Part shown: one piece after another, positions 20,376 to 28,043 of the stretch
Layout: each line of letters starts with the position of its first letter
Position numbering within the stretch: the stretch's first letter is position 1
Source: Prorocentrum cordatum
Taxonomy: Eukaryota; Sar; Dinophyceae; Prorocentrales; Prorocentraceae
DNA: 64,000 bases
Assembly (NCBI GenBank): GCA_963575745.1
Contig: CAUYUJ010001425.1
Coordinates: 498,589-562,588 of the forward strand
Reading direction: 5' to 3'
Notes under the pieces: model-generated
What the model was told of the DNA's origin: nothing
The model's database searches: none
What the model saw: only the letters and a program-made list of their open reading frames with translations
Position numbers and translations under genes: made by a program

Positions 20376-23309
20376 CTACGCGTTGCCGTTCTTGTAGAAC
20401 CTGCGGTCCCACATCCTCTGGCCGTTGTACATCACGTAGCTCGTCGTGAATGTCTCCCAAGCCGTTCTCGGGATCCAGTTGCGAAACCAATCATTGTACG
20501 TGATGTCCTGGATGTATGCGTACTCATCGTTGTTGATCGCGATGTACATCCAACAGTTGATGTAGTAACTCCAGTACCTGAGGCCCCAGTAGCTGTCCTC
20601 AAGGTCATCACGCCAGTACGCGGCGTAATCTGATGTACGCGCTCTCTTGGCACGCGGCCCCGCGGGCGTGTAGTCCGTCGCGCCTGAGGCGCTGGACGCA
20701 GCAGCATCGCCAGGAGCAGGGCGCGGCGGCGGCCGCGGATGGCGCGGCTCCATGGCATCATCGGACTGGTGGGATTGTGTATCGGGATCGGTTCTCATCC
20801 CTGTATCAACCCCCCTCTGGTCGGTATGTGCCGGATCGAGGGAGCCTAACAACTCATTGGCAATCGCGGCAAGCTTACGCTGAGTGAACTGTTCACGGGT
20901 TCCGTCCCTTCTAGGGAGAGAAACCGTGACCAGTCCGCGAGCCTGCCGCGTCTGCCTGTCGAGGCGCCCCTCGTTCAGCCACCATTTCCTCCGACCAGCC
21001 TGTCCTGTCCTAATGCTGACGTCGAGGATGTCCCACGCATCGCGCATGTCCTCCACGGTCCAGGGCTTCTTGCCGACGTTCACGCGGGCACCTGTCATTT
21101 GGTGGTGGAACTTGAGGTCGTTGAGAAAGCGTTGTACGAGATTGGCGAATGGGTAGTACAGAGGTCGGTCGTCCTCGGATTCGCCCATCAGTCTGCACTC
21201 GTGTGCAGGAGGGCTACCTGCTTCGACCCACTTCTGATGCCTCTTTTTGGACGCATTGGCCAATCTCCGCAACTGATCTTTCTCGTTGCCTGCGTGCGAT
21301 CGCGCACCCGTCATAATGACGTGCGCACCGTCCTTCATGTATCTCGCGATGTGGTCCTCCGAGAGTGTCGTCTTGATCCAGTTCGTCAGCTTCTGGAGGT
21401 ACGCGAGATCGCTCTGTGTGGCGGTGCTCTTACCCGTGGCGCCTACGGCCACGGTATACTGCCACCAGATATCACAAAGTGTGCCGTCACCTGTGACAAT
21501 CCCGAGGGACAGATCTCGACCGCAATTCTGACAAAGCGGTATGGGATGCAAGATCGTCTCGGGGGCCCCTTCCGAAGTGAGGTGATCGCGGGATCCCCAG
21601 CGGGTGTCCTGACCGCGAGCGAGGCTCTGACCGATCTGATTGATCGCCTCACGATTGGTCTCGGTGTTCGGTCGGGAAGCGATCGATCTACTTAAACCCT
21701 CGATCTCGATCCTAGACAATCTTTCCCCTGGCAGTCCTTTGTGCTCTATCTTGGTGTCGTCCGTGTCCTCGGTACCGCCATGGCATGCGTTCTCTTCACG
21801 AAGACGGCGGGCTTTCTCCTGCAAGGTAGCCTCGTTGTCGCCCTCCTCGCGCTTGGGCCCCATCTGCTCGGCTATGATACGTACCATGGTTTCCTGATCG
21901 GGAGCTGCAGACGCAACGCTGCCTGGATCCTGGGGAATATCCTGCTCGGCGCCTTGCTCACGAGGCGCAGCAGGTGTTTCCACCAGCTCTTCCCATACAG
22001 GAAAGTCTGGATTACCGTATGTCTCAGTACAATTTTTGAATAGGTCACGCAATGCCTGAAGTGCAGGATGGTTCTCATGGATGGCCTCTTTGGCGAAATC
22101 TGGAAGCTCCGCAATACTATCTTTCAAGATGTTCTGGTATACTTTGGGGATCCATTGAAAGACGCCTGTGGTCGACTCCTCGATAGTCTCTGGGTCGAGG
22201 TAGTGTACCAACTTTTTGAAGAAATGATCAGCACTGCAATTTGGTAAGTCACGTGCCCATTTGTGGGTATGATTGTAGTTCAATTGGTATGACTCCGCAT
22301 TCCATGCTTTCGATCCAAATCGAATCTCAAATTGTAAATGTGACTGAGTTTTGTCCATTGCAACTCTGTCTGCGCCACTGTGTATCTCGATGATCTGTTT
22401 CATCTTGATCATAGGCGAATCCACCAGCAGCTCCGATGTCCAACAATACACACGGCAGTCATCTGACTGTTTAATCCATATTGAATCCTCGTCGGGGTCG
22501 TAATCTGGATGGTTAAGGAAGTCCGATGGCGGGTCGGTGATGTTGTCGAGGATGCTTGCCTCGATCTGCTCATATGCTTGGATGTCTGCCGAGAGATCTG
22601 CTCTCATGTTGTCGTTCGCAGCTTTCTCATCAGCGGTGAGCGTTATGTTCGATATGTCCACGATTACGGTGATCAAAGGATCACGCGATGATGCTGCAGT
22701 CTGTCGAGGATTGTCGCCCGTATGAGCGTTGTCCTCGGCAGGTGTGGCCACCAGCTCGTCTGGATCGGGTGTCCGAGGAGCGGGCCTTCTGGGCGGTGTA
22801 CGCGGAATACGTGGTCTATGAATGCTCGGCATGCCAAGGTATGGTAAACTGCCATCAGTCTTGTGCTGGAGTATCTTTTCGCTGCATGATGTCGGACCTT
22901 TCAGGACGGTCTCCATATATGTTGGGTCAATGGCGTGTTCCTCGATGCGAATCGGTAATGCAAAGACAACGCCCTTGAGGGGCATGCTTTTGTCATTATA
23001 CCATATGTTTACCCATCGTAAACCGTAGTTGAGAATAGGCACTTGTACCGCGAAGAACTTGTCGAAGATGCCGAAATGGATGATAGGACCATATATATGT
23101 CCCTTGGTCAAGGCAATCTTGGTATTGTGATTGCCTTTAGGCCAGTGATTGCCGTAATGAAAGCATTTGGTAGAACCCCAATTCTTGACGACAATGAAGT
23201 CTCCCATTCGAACACCATTAATGCAGGGCGACGGTCCCAATCTTTTTGCATGATCTTCGACGTGATCGGTCGAAGAGCTTCGCGACAGTATGACAAGGCA
23301 ATTAACCAT
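20376..23309 (-). CDS. ORF B block 4 (C-terminal part)
   Basis: About 950 codons following the Tpt1-like block; the previous frame runs into this one by a -1 change near the T5 run 23243-23247 (A5 in the mRNA). No family recognised. It starts with a region reading GDFIVVKNWGSTKCFHYG and GHIYGPIIHFGIFDKFFAVQ, followed by a Pro/Arg linker, acidic segments, a CQNCGRDL half-zinc-knuckle near 21530, a Lys/Arg-rich part, PRAKRARTS (possible nuclear localisation signal, near 20645) and an unusual C-terminal 80 residues very rich in Trp and Tyr (for example YWGLRYWSYYINCWMYIAIN). Ends at 20376. No membrane segment is evident, so an envelope role is not supported. Uninterrupted for almost 3 kb, which argues for selection until recently. 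Confidence 0.68.
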   Translation of the reverse strand: MVNCLVILSRSSSTDHVEDHAKRLGPSPCINGVRMGDFIVVKNWGSTKCFHYGNHWPKGNHNTKIALTKGHIYGPIIHFGIFDKFFAVQVPILNYGLRWVNIWYNDKSMPLKGVVFALPIRIEEHAIDPTYMETVLKGPTSCSEKILQHKTDGSLPYLGMPSIHRPRIPRTPPRRPAPRTPDPDELVATPAEDNAHTGDNPRQTAASSRDPLITVIVDISNITLTADEKAANDNMRADLSADIQAYEQIEASILDNITDPPSDFLNHPDYDPDEDSIWIKQSDDCRVYCWTSELLVDSPMIKMKQIIEIHSGADRVAMDKTQSHLQFEIRFGSKAWNAESYQLNYNHTHKWARDLPNCSADHFFKKLVHYLDPETIEESTTGVFQWIPKVYQNILKDSIAELPDFAKEAIHENHPALQALRDLFKNCTETYGNPDFPVWEELVETPAAPREQGAEQDIPQDPGSVASAAPDQETMVRIIAEQMGPKREEGDNEATLQEKARRLREENACHGGTEDTDDTKIEHKGLPGERLSRIEIEGLSRSIASRPNTETNREAINQIGQSLARGQDTRWGSRDHLTSEGAPETILHPIPLCQNCGRDLSLGIVTGDGTLCDIWWQYTVAVGATGKSTATQSDLAYLQKLTNWIKTTLSEDHIARYMKDGAHVIMTGARSHAGNEKDQLRRLANASKKRHQKWVEAGSPPAHECRLMGESEDDRPLYYPFANLVQRFLNDLKFHHQMTGARVNVGKKPWTVEDMRDAWDILDVSIRTGQAGRRKWWLNEGRLDRQTRQARGLVTVSLPRRDGTREQFTQRKLAAIANELLGSLDPAHTDQRGVDTGMRTDPDTQSHQSDDAMEPRHPRPPPRPAPGDAAASSASGATDYTPAGPRAKRARTSDYAAYWRDDLEDSYWGLRYWSYYINCWMYIAINNDEYAYIQDITYNDWFRNWIPRTAWETFTTSYVMYNGQRMWDRRFYKNGNA

Positions 23310-24427
23310 TCTTTATCATCTGCGTTGTGATTGGTCTCCCGAATCATAGCGCGGACTATTTGTTCATCCAAGGCGTCTTCTGCAGATGTACGGCCAGCAG
23401 GGGTTCCCCCCAGCTTGACCGAAGGTGCTGACGCTGACGTCGTCCTTGGAGGCTCCATGTTCTGGTCGGGGTCGATAGGTGCTAATCCAGGAGGAACGTC
23501 GATGAGCTCTCCAGGAAGACAGGCGCAAATCTCGTACTTGCTCAATGGCTCTCTTGCTGCCAATGGTGGGTAGTCCCATGGGTCGCCATCTGGCCACAAC
23601 TGCTGTCCATGCATGTGGTGTGGTTTGAGGCGGCGAATTGCAATAATTGCCGCAGCGGGTACCACGTCCTCTGTCATGATAGCGCCCTGAGCGCCCAACC
23701 AAAATCTGCAACCTGCTTTTGTGGCGATCTCCATGTTGATCACCAGCTCGACCTCGTTCTTGTAGCTATTGAACTTGTATGATTCCACTGAAGTGTGTGG
23801 ATTCTTTTGGGCATTGTTCAAATATGTGCTAGAACTAAAGAATGCCTCAGAGCGCTGTGATGGTTTATGATGTTTGTCTCTCTGAGAAGTTGGATCAACG
23901 TATCCAGGAATGATCCCTGTCTTCAATATGTTCTTCCAAGCGCGGGATGCTGTGCCGTGATGGAGATATTTAACATCTGTCCACTGTAGGCTCTCCCATC
24001 CCATATTCCATGGCTTGGAAGATGGATTGACACAACTGTGACCACCAACGCACCGAATAGCGATGACGCTGTTCCAATCAAAAGAGCTGGGGTCACCTCC
24101 CTCAGGGATCGGCTTGGCATATATCTCGATTCTGTTTTTTCTGCGAATCAATATGCTTCTGGAACGCACGAATGATGAATATCGGGTAGTAGTCGTTCCA
24201 ATCGGCATATCCATCATTTTCACCATCTTTCTTAAAGCGTGCCACTGCCGCTTCCATGGATGGTCTATTGTGTTTGTCTTTTCGATCTCTGAATTTCCAT
24301 TCGGCCATTTCTTTAAAGGATTTCCAATTGCTTGGAATCTTCCATTCATTCTTTGTTGTTTTCTCCCAGATATTGATACGTCTGTCATGCAATTGGTTGA
24401 TCCAAAACTTTTTGTAGTGAATCTCAT
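23108..24427 (-). CDS. ORF B block 3 with Tpt1/KptA-like domain
   Basis: Tpt1/KptA enzymes use NAD+ to remove an internal RNA 2'-phosphate, as after tRNA splicing. The domain spans about 24215-23630 across the T6 run at 24135-24140: the N-lobe is in block 2 (NDGYADWNDYYPIFIIRAF then DSQKK), and this frame takes up at RIEIYAKPIPEGG. Then follow IRCVGGHS (Arg and His of the R-x2-Q-GHS element, Q replaced by G), KYLHHGTASRAWKNILKTGI (YHGT nucleotide-binding motif), SQRSEAFFSSS (place of the R-x-H-[IV]-H-x-S motif), VELVINMEIATKAGCRFWLG and GAIMTEDVVPAAAI (place of NGV-x-L-TEG-x-[IV]-P). The rest, to 23108, is a Pro/Ala linker and a second unrecognised segment. Residues upstream of about 24140 in this frame are out of register. 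Confidence 0.72.
   Translation of the reverse strand: MRFTTKSFGSTNCMTDVSISGRKQQRMNGRFQAIGNPLKKWPNGNSEIEKTNTIDHPWKRQWHALRKMVKMMDMPIGTTTTRYSSFVRSRSILIRRKNRIEIYAKPIPEGGDPSSFDWNSVIAIRCVGGHSCVNPSSKPWNMGWESLQWTDVKYLHHGTASRAWKNILKTGIIPGYVDPTSQRDKHHKPSQRSEAFFSSSTYLNNAQKNPHTSVESYKFNSYKNEVELVINMEIATKAGCRFWLGAQGAIMTEDVVPAAAIIAIRRLKPHHMHGQQLWPDGDPWDYPPLAAREPLSKYEICACLPGELIDVPPGLAPIDPDQNMEPPRTTSASAPSVKLGGTPAGRTSAEDALDEQIVRAMIRETNHNADDKEWLIALSYCREALRPITSKIMQKDWDRRPALMVFEWETSLSSRIGVLPNAFITAITGLKAITIPRLP
23630..24215 (-). other. Tpt1/KptA-like RNA 2'-phosphotransferase domain
   Basis: Domain-level annotation within ORF B, roughly residues 1275-1470 counted from the ATG at 28043. N-lobe winged-helix part followed by the NAD-binding C-lobe, with GHS and HGT motifs in the correct order and spacing. 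Length near 195 residues fits the family (about 180-220). Confidence 0.72.
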
Positions 24428-26519
24428 GGCGTAACCTAGTCGTAATGTCTTTGCTCATCCATTTGATTGCTCCCAGCCATTCTTCCTCAATTAGCTCGGG
24501 ACCATAACGTGCATCGTCGTAATGCGGTAATGATATCCATTCCCACTCTGGGAAGCAACCAGACTGTGCGATGTCAGGCGCATGAGCAATCACACTACCA
24601 CCATGCAATAGTTGATCGTACCATTCATGGTCTTCCACGCAGGCAAATCCGTTGGTCGCGCGTGTGCCCCGCAACATTGGGCACATGTATGGATGGTCAT
24701 CTTTGATGCCTGCTTGTAGCTTCCACTCGCGAATAGTGCATGCGTTATCGAATATCCCGATCTTGCTGGTATCCTCGTGCATGGAACGCTCGCAGCTGTC
24801 CTGCCATGACAATATATTCATCTCATGTGGAGAAGGCTCCTCCTCGGCAGGAGTTGCCTCCAACTCCATGGCCTCAAGGTCGGTGCCGTCGTCAGGGATC
24901 GGTGCCGCCTCAGCTTTTGGGGGCTGATATGCTGGCTGTTGTTCTGCTTTGGGTTCTGGAGCCGATGGTTGCGACACTTTTATCGATTGCGGTCCAGGTT
25001 GCAGTGGATCAGGCAATGGGCCTGGTGGGGCTGGCTGTGCTGTGTCAGCAGCTGCCTTCCATACGGATGTAGGAATATCAGGGTCATGACCCAAAGCAAC
25101 TCGATCTAGTGCATTTTGCTTGAAGAATGTTTTGCATGCCTCGATGTTCTTCTCGTTCGCGGCAGCTGGGCCGATGCGGTGAGAAGACAACCTGTTATCT
25201 TCTGCAATGATTATTGCTTTGGTCGCATTATCATCTCCATCCAAATCTTTGATCTGATGTAAGAATTGCTCGAATACAACCCAAGTAACTGCATGTGCAT
25301 CTTCAACACTTTTGACGATCTTGGGATGTAGGAGTTCATCTTTCTCAAGAGAATGCCAAGATGCCCAAGCCCCAGGGTAGTCTTTGATCAACAGCATGAG
25401 GTACTGGAATAAGTCGTTGTATGCAATAACCCATGGATCATTATCAGGAAGGGTTTGGTCAGGATCGCCAGGGTCAGGTGCTGGCGTGCGTGTCGACATT
25501 CCAGGAGTAGGCTCAGTGGTGTCGCCTGCTTCGGCAGGCAGTGATGCCGGCAATGTACCCTCGGCACATGACGCCATCCACGCACAATGAGCCATCTCGT
25601 TTGCCGTCTGTGTCATCAACGTCGTGAGGCTGAGGTCTCTTTTCCATTCGTTTGTCAACTTTTCTCTGAAATCGAGGGCTGCCATGATTTCTTTGGCCTG
25701 TGTGTAGGCCTGATCGTCCGTGACAGCAGTCAACAATGGCGGCCTGAATGGATATGGCTGAGAAGGTAGAGACTGTATAAAAGCGCAGAAATTGCGATAG
25801 CATACTGCGTCGCAGAACTGCGTTGTAAACATTGCCATGGCATGGTTGTTCTGCTTGGCGTGCCAAGCCTGTGGGGTAATCCTATCGTACGTATCCACCC
25901 AATGATCGGATGGAAGAACAGTGATACCACGGTTCTGCATGATATTGATCAGGTCGCTCGTGTGGTGATCAAAGTTCGGATGTACGCCCCATTGCGCTGC
26001 TTTTCCAGGCCCCATGACCGTTGGGCAGCGGAAGTACTGCACCACGTCGACAAACCGTGACACGTCCACGAGCACGTGCACGGGCATGAGCGTAGGTACG
26101 CCGCCCTCACATTCCATCTTTTGGAGCTCGTATACGTTAGTAGGAGCACGATTCTGATGTCGACGCATGTCGATTGTGTTTTGTCCGTGACTGGCACATG
26201 CGATGTCGTTCGCGCTCCATACTACCATGGCATTGAGTCCCCTGCAATAGTGTCTTTGTTTCACGTATGATGGGAAATCATTGGCCCAGTAATCCCAGAT
26301 AGTCTCATTCAACTCGCGCCACTTCTTGATGGAAGCGTTGTCGCTTTGAAACATGAGGCCTCTGGCTTCGCGGATCTTTCTGATCATATTGCGCTGCTCG
26401 AGAGTGTTCTCAAACTGATTGTTGAGAACAGCGTTGGTACGGCTATCTTCTTTCTCGAAACGTTGCTTGCGTAGTTCTTCCATACCATAGCGTATGTCTT
26501 CATAACCAGCTTCAGGCAA
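24102..26519 (-). CDS. ORF B block 2
   Basis: Same frame as block 1, separated by a single TAG (26571-26573); sense reading resumes directly after the TAG with REWFRQNDTPIGQDCVLLPE. About 800 codons to the T6 run where the frame changes. No family recognised for the first 760 residues: a charged helical start, a compact-looking middle (HVLVDVSRFVDVVQYFRCPT, DHWVDTYDRITPQAWHAKQN), a Pro/Asp linker near 25480, a helical segment, a long Pro/Glu/Ala-rich linker at about 25060-24830, then SWQDSCERSMHEDTSKIGIF and a Trp-rich basic part (HYKKFWINQLHDRRINIWEK). The last 37 residues form the N-lobe of the Tpt1-like domain. Multi-domain composition with disordered linkers suggests a polyprotein or large scaffold. 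Confidence 0.68.
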   Translation of the reverse strand: MPEAGYEDIRYGMEELRKQRFEKEDSRTNAVLNNQFENTLEQRNMIRKIREARGLMFQSDNASIKKWRELNETIWDYWANDFPSYVKQRHYCRGLNAMVVWSANDIACASHGQNTIDMRRHQNRAPTNVYELQKMECEGGVPTLMPVHVLVDVSRFVDVVQYFRCPTVMGPGKAAQWGVHPNFDHHTSDLINIMQNRGITVLPSDHWVDTYDRITPQAWHAKQNNHAMAMFTTQFCDAVCYRNFCAFIQSLPSQPYPFRPPLLTAVTDDQAYTQAKEIMAALDFREKLTNEWKRDLSLTTLMTQTANEMAHCAWMASCAEGTLPASLPAEAGDTTEPTPGMSTRTPAPDPGDPDQTLPDNDPWVIAYNDLFQYLMLLIKDYPGAWASWHSLEKDELLHPKIVKSVEDAHAVTWVVFEQFLHQIKDLDGDDNATKAIIIAEDNRLSSHRIGPAAANEKNIEACKTFFKQNALDRVALGHDPDIPTSVWKAAADTAQPAPPGPLPDPLQPGPQSIKVSQPSAPEPKAEQQPAYQPPKAEAAPIPDDGTDLEAMELEATPAEEEPSPHEMNILSWQDSCERSMHEDTSKIGIFDNACTIREWKLQAGIKDDHPYMCPMLRGTRATNGFACVEDHEWYDQLLHGGSVIAHAPDIAQSGCFPEWEWISLPHYDDARYGPELIEEEWLGAIKWMSKDITTRLRHEIHYKKFWINQLHDRRINIWEKTTKNEWKIPSNWKSFKEMAEWKFRDRKDKHNRPSMEAAVARFKKDGENDGYADWNDYYPIFIIRAFQKHIDSQKKQNRDICQADP

Positions 26520-26570
26520 GAGAACGCAATCTTGACCGATCGGCGTGTCATTCTGTCTGAACCATTCCCT

Positions 26571-28043
26571 CTATTTGCCAAAGGAAAATGCCCACATCAT
26601 GATGTCGTCGCGGATAATGGTCGACAAATGCTCAAGAGTAGCGCCGCCCATGTATTCCGCGCGGTTGAGGCACGGCATAAATAGCGGTACGAGAGCAGTA
26701 TTTGATGCACTGGCGAAGTCGATTCTCTTCTGAGCAGCGTTGAGCTCGTCGATGCCGAAAGTGGGATACTTCTTGTGTTTTGCACTATTGGCCCCTTTCT
26801 TGGGCTGCATGGTCCATGTTGAGTCAGTGTACAAGTTGGTCCATTTGTACGCGTGACCCGATGGCCCAAACGCATGGTGCAACAGTAGTCCCAAGTCCTC
26901 TTGTATGAGGGAGTGCCACCCATTATCTGAAAGTAGGGTAGAAACCAAGCGACCACCACAGAAAGCACTGTATTTTGCGTGGTCCAGCTCAAATGGGTCA
27001 ACATCATTACCAGGAGTAAGGCCAGGGTCATTCGAACCGATCTGGTCAGCAGCTTCGCCGAAGAAGCCGTTGCCCTCGTTGTATGGTGTCCAACGATAGG
27101 TACGTTCCGTATCTTGTGGATCGTCCAATATCGCCACCCAACCATTCGGATGGTCGGATGGTGTTGCCACCGCCTTGGAGTTTGATCCGATACTTCCAAA
27201 GCCTCCGCGCGCAGTCAACCATGTAGTAAGCTTGCGGCGGAATTTGTTTGTTTGGTTAAGGTCGGAAAATGCTCTCATGTTGGTGATCAAGTTATCTTCA
27301 ACAATATGGCCGATGTGTCCAGATGTACCCGATGTCCTGGCAATGCCAGGTGGGCGAGTAGGTAGTTTGGCCATTGCACGATCGATTTTGGGAGCATAGC
27401 ATGGCGTTACCAATCCATTCTGGTATACGTCAGATGGTGCACACAGACCATTGTTGTAGTATCTTTGTGTATCCCGAGCGCTGTCCTCAGTATATTGTCC
27501 CAGTACTGCACTGCCAATTTTGGACCAATCGTTGTGAATCATCATCCACCCCGTTTTCAGTATCATTGTCGTAAAGTTTTCTGGTGGGCACTTGCGGTGC
27601 GATCCTGGGATCACCGCGTTCAAATGATCATGTAGTCCACGAACACTTTCTTGTACTGAGGGATTACGATTGAAAAGGCTGGAAATCATACACATAGCAC
27701 GCATGAATGATAGCCACGGCGTAGCTGTGAACGTGTTGTACTCGTAGTTGGCGTTGCCGCCGACGGATCCACTCTCGGCATTGGCCCATTTCTTAGTCTC
27801 GACGGACGCGAAGCGGGCAAGTTCTCGAATAGAGGATTCGTCGGGCACACGAAGATCGAACTCTCCGCTTCGATCAGCACGCCGTTGATGTATGTATATG
27901 TAACCATCTTCGGGATCACGAGGACGACCAGTTTGAGCGTGGTACGCGAAGCCCGCGCGGTCATCGCCCCTGGCGTTCGGGTCGTACTCCTTGTCGTAGC
28001 CGATGGGCCAGCCGACGAGGTTGAGCGGCTGTGCCTGATCCAT
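26571..28043 (-). CDS. ORF B block 1 (N-terminal part)
   Basis: Opens with an ATG at 28043 (MDQAQPLNLVGWPIGYDKEY), in the -1 frame relative to pol, whose frame stays open 358 nt past this ATG. 490 codons to TAG 26571-26573. No family recognised. The composition (aromatic, Gly, Asp, Asn rich; EDGYIYIHQRRADRSGEFDL, TATPWLSFMRAMCMISSLFN, GLHDHLNAVIPGSHRKCPPE) looks like a folded globular protein, without signal peptide, membrane segment or obvious catalytic motif. Could be a structural protein or an enzyme of unknown type. It is expressed either from its own start (subgenomic or spliced RNA) or as a -1 frameshift product of pol. Confidence 0.68.
   Translation of the reverse strand: MDQAQPLNLVGWPIGYDKEYDPNARGDDRAGFAYHAQTGRPRDPEDGYIYIHQRRADRSGEFDLRVPDESSIRELARFASVETKKWANAESGSVGGNANYEYNTFTATPWLSFMRAMCMISSLFNRNPSVQESVRGLHDHLNAVIPGSHRKCPPENFTTMILKTGWMMIHNDWSKIGSAVLGQYTEDSARDTQRYYNNGLCAPSDVYQNGLVTPCYAPKIDRAMAKLPTRPPGIARTSGTSGHIGHIVEDNLITNMRAFSDLNQTNKFRRKLTTWLTARGGFGSIGSNSKAVATPSDHPNGWVAILDDPQDTERTYRWTPYNEGNGFFGEAADQIGSNDPGLTPGNDVDPFELDHAKYSAFCGGRLVSTLLSDNGWHSLIQEDLGLLLHHAFGPSGHAYKWTNLYTDSTWTMQPKKGANSAKHKKYPTFGIDELNAAQKRIDFASASNTALVPLFMPCLNRAEYMGGATLEHLSTIIRDDIMMWAFSFGK

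Noticed and set aside
24102-24427. A-AAA-AAC as a classical -1 programmed frameshift between ORF B blocks 2 and 3
   Set aside because: The change needed is +1 (or one A too many in the run), not -1, and the Tpt1-like domain is continuous if one A is removed; a homopolymer indel is simpler.
20376-28043. ORF B as an envelope protein
   Set aside because: No signal peptide, no membrane segments and no fusion-peptide-like region are visible; an RNA-processing domain is present instead.
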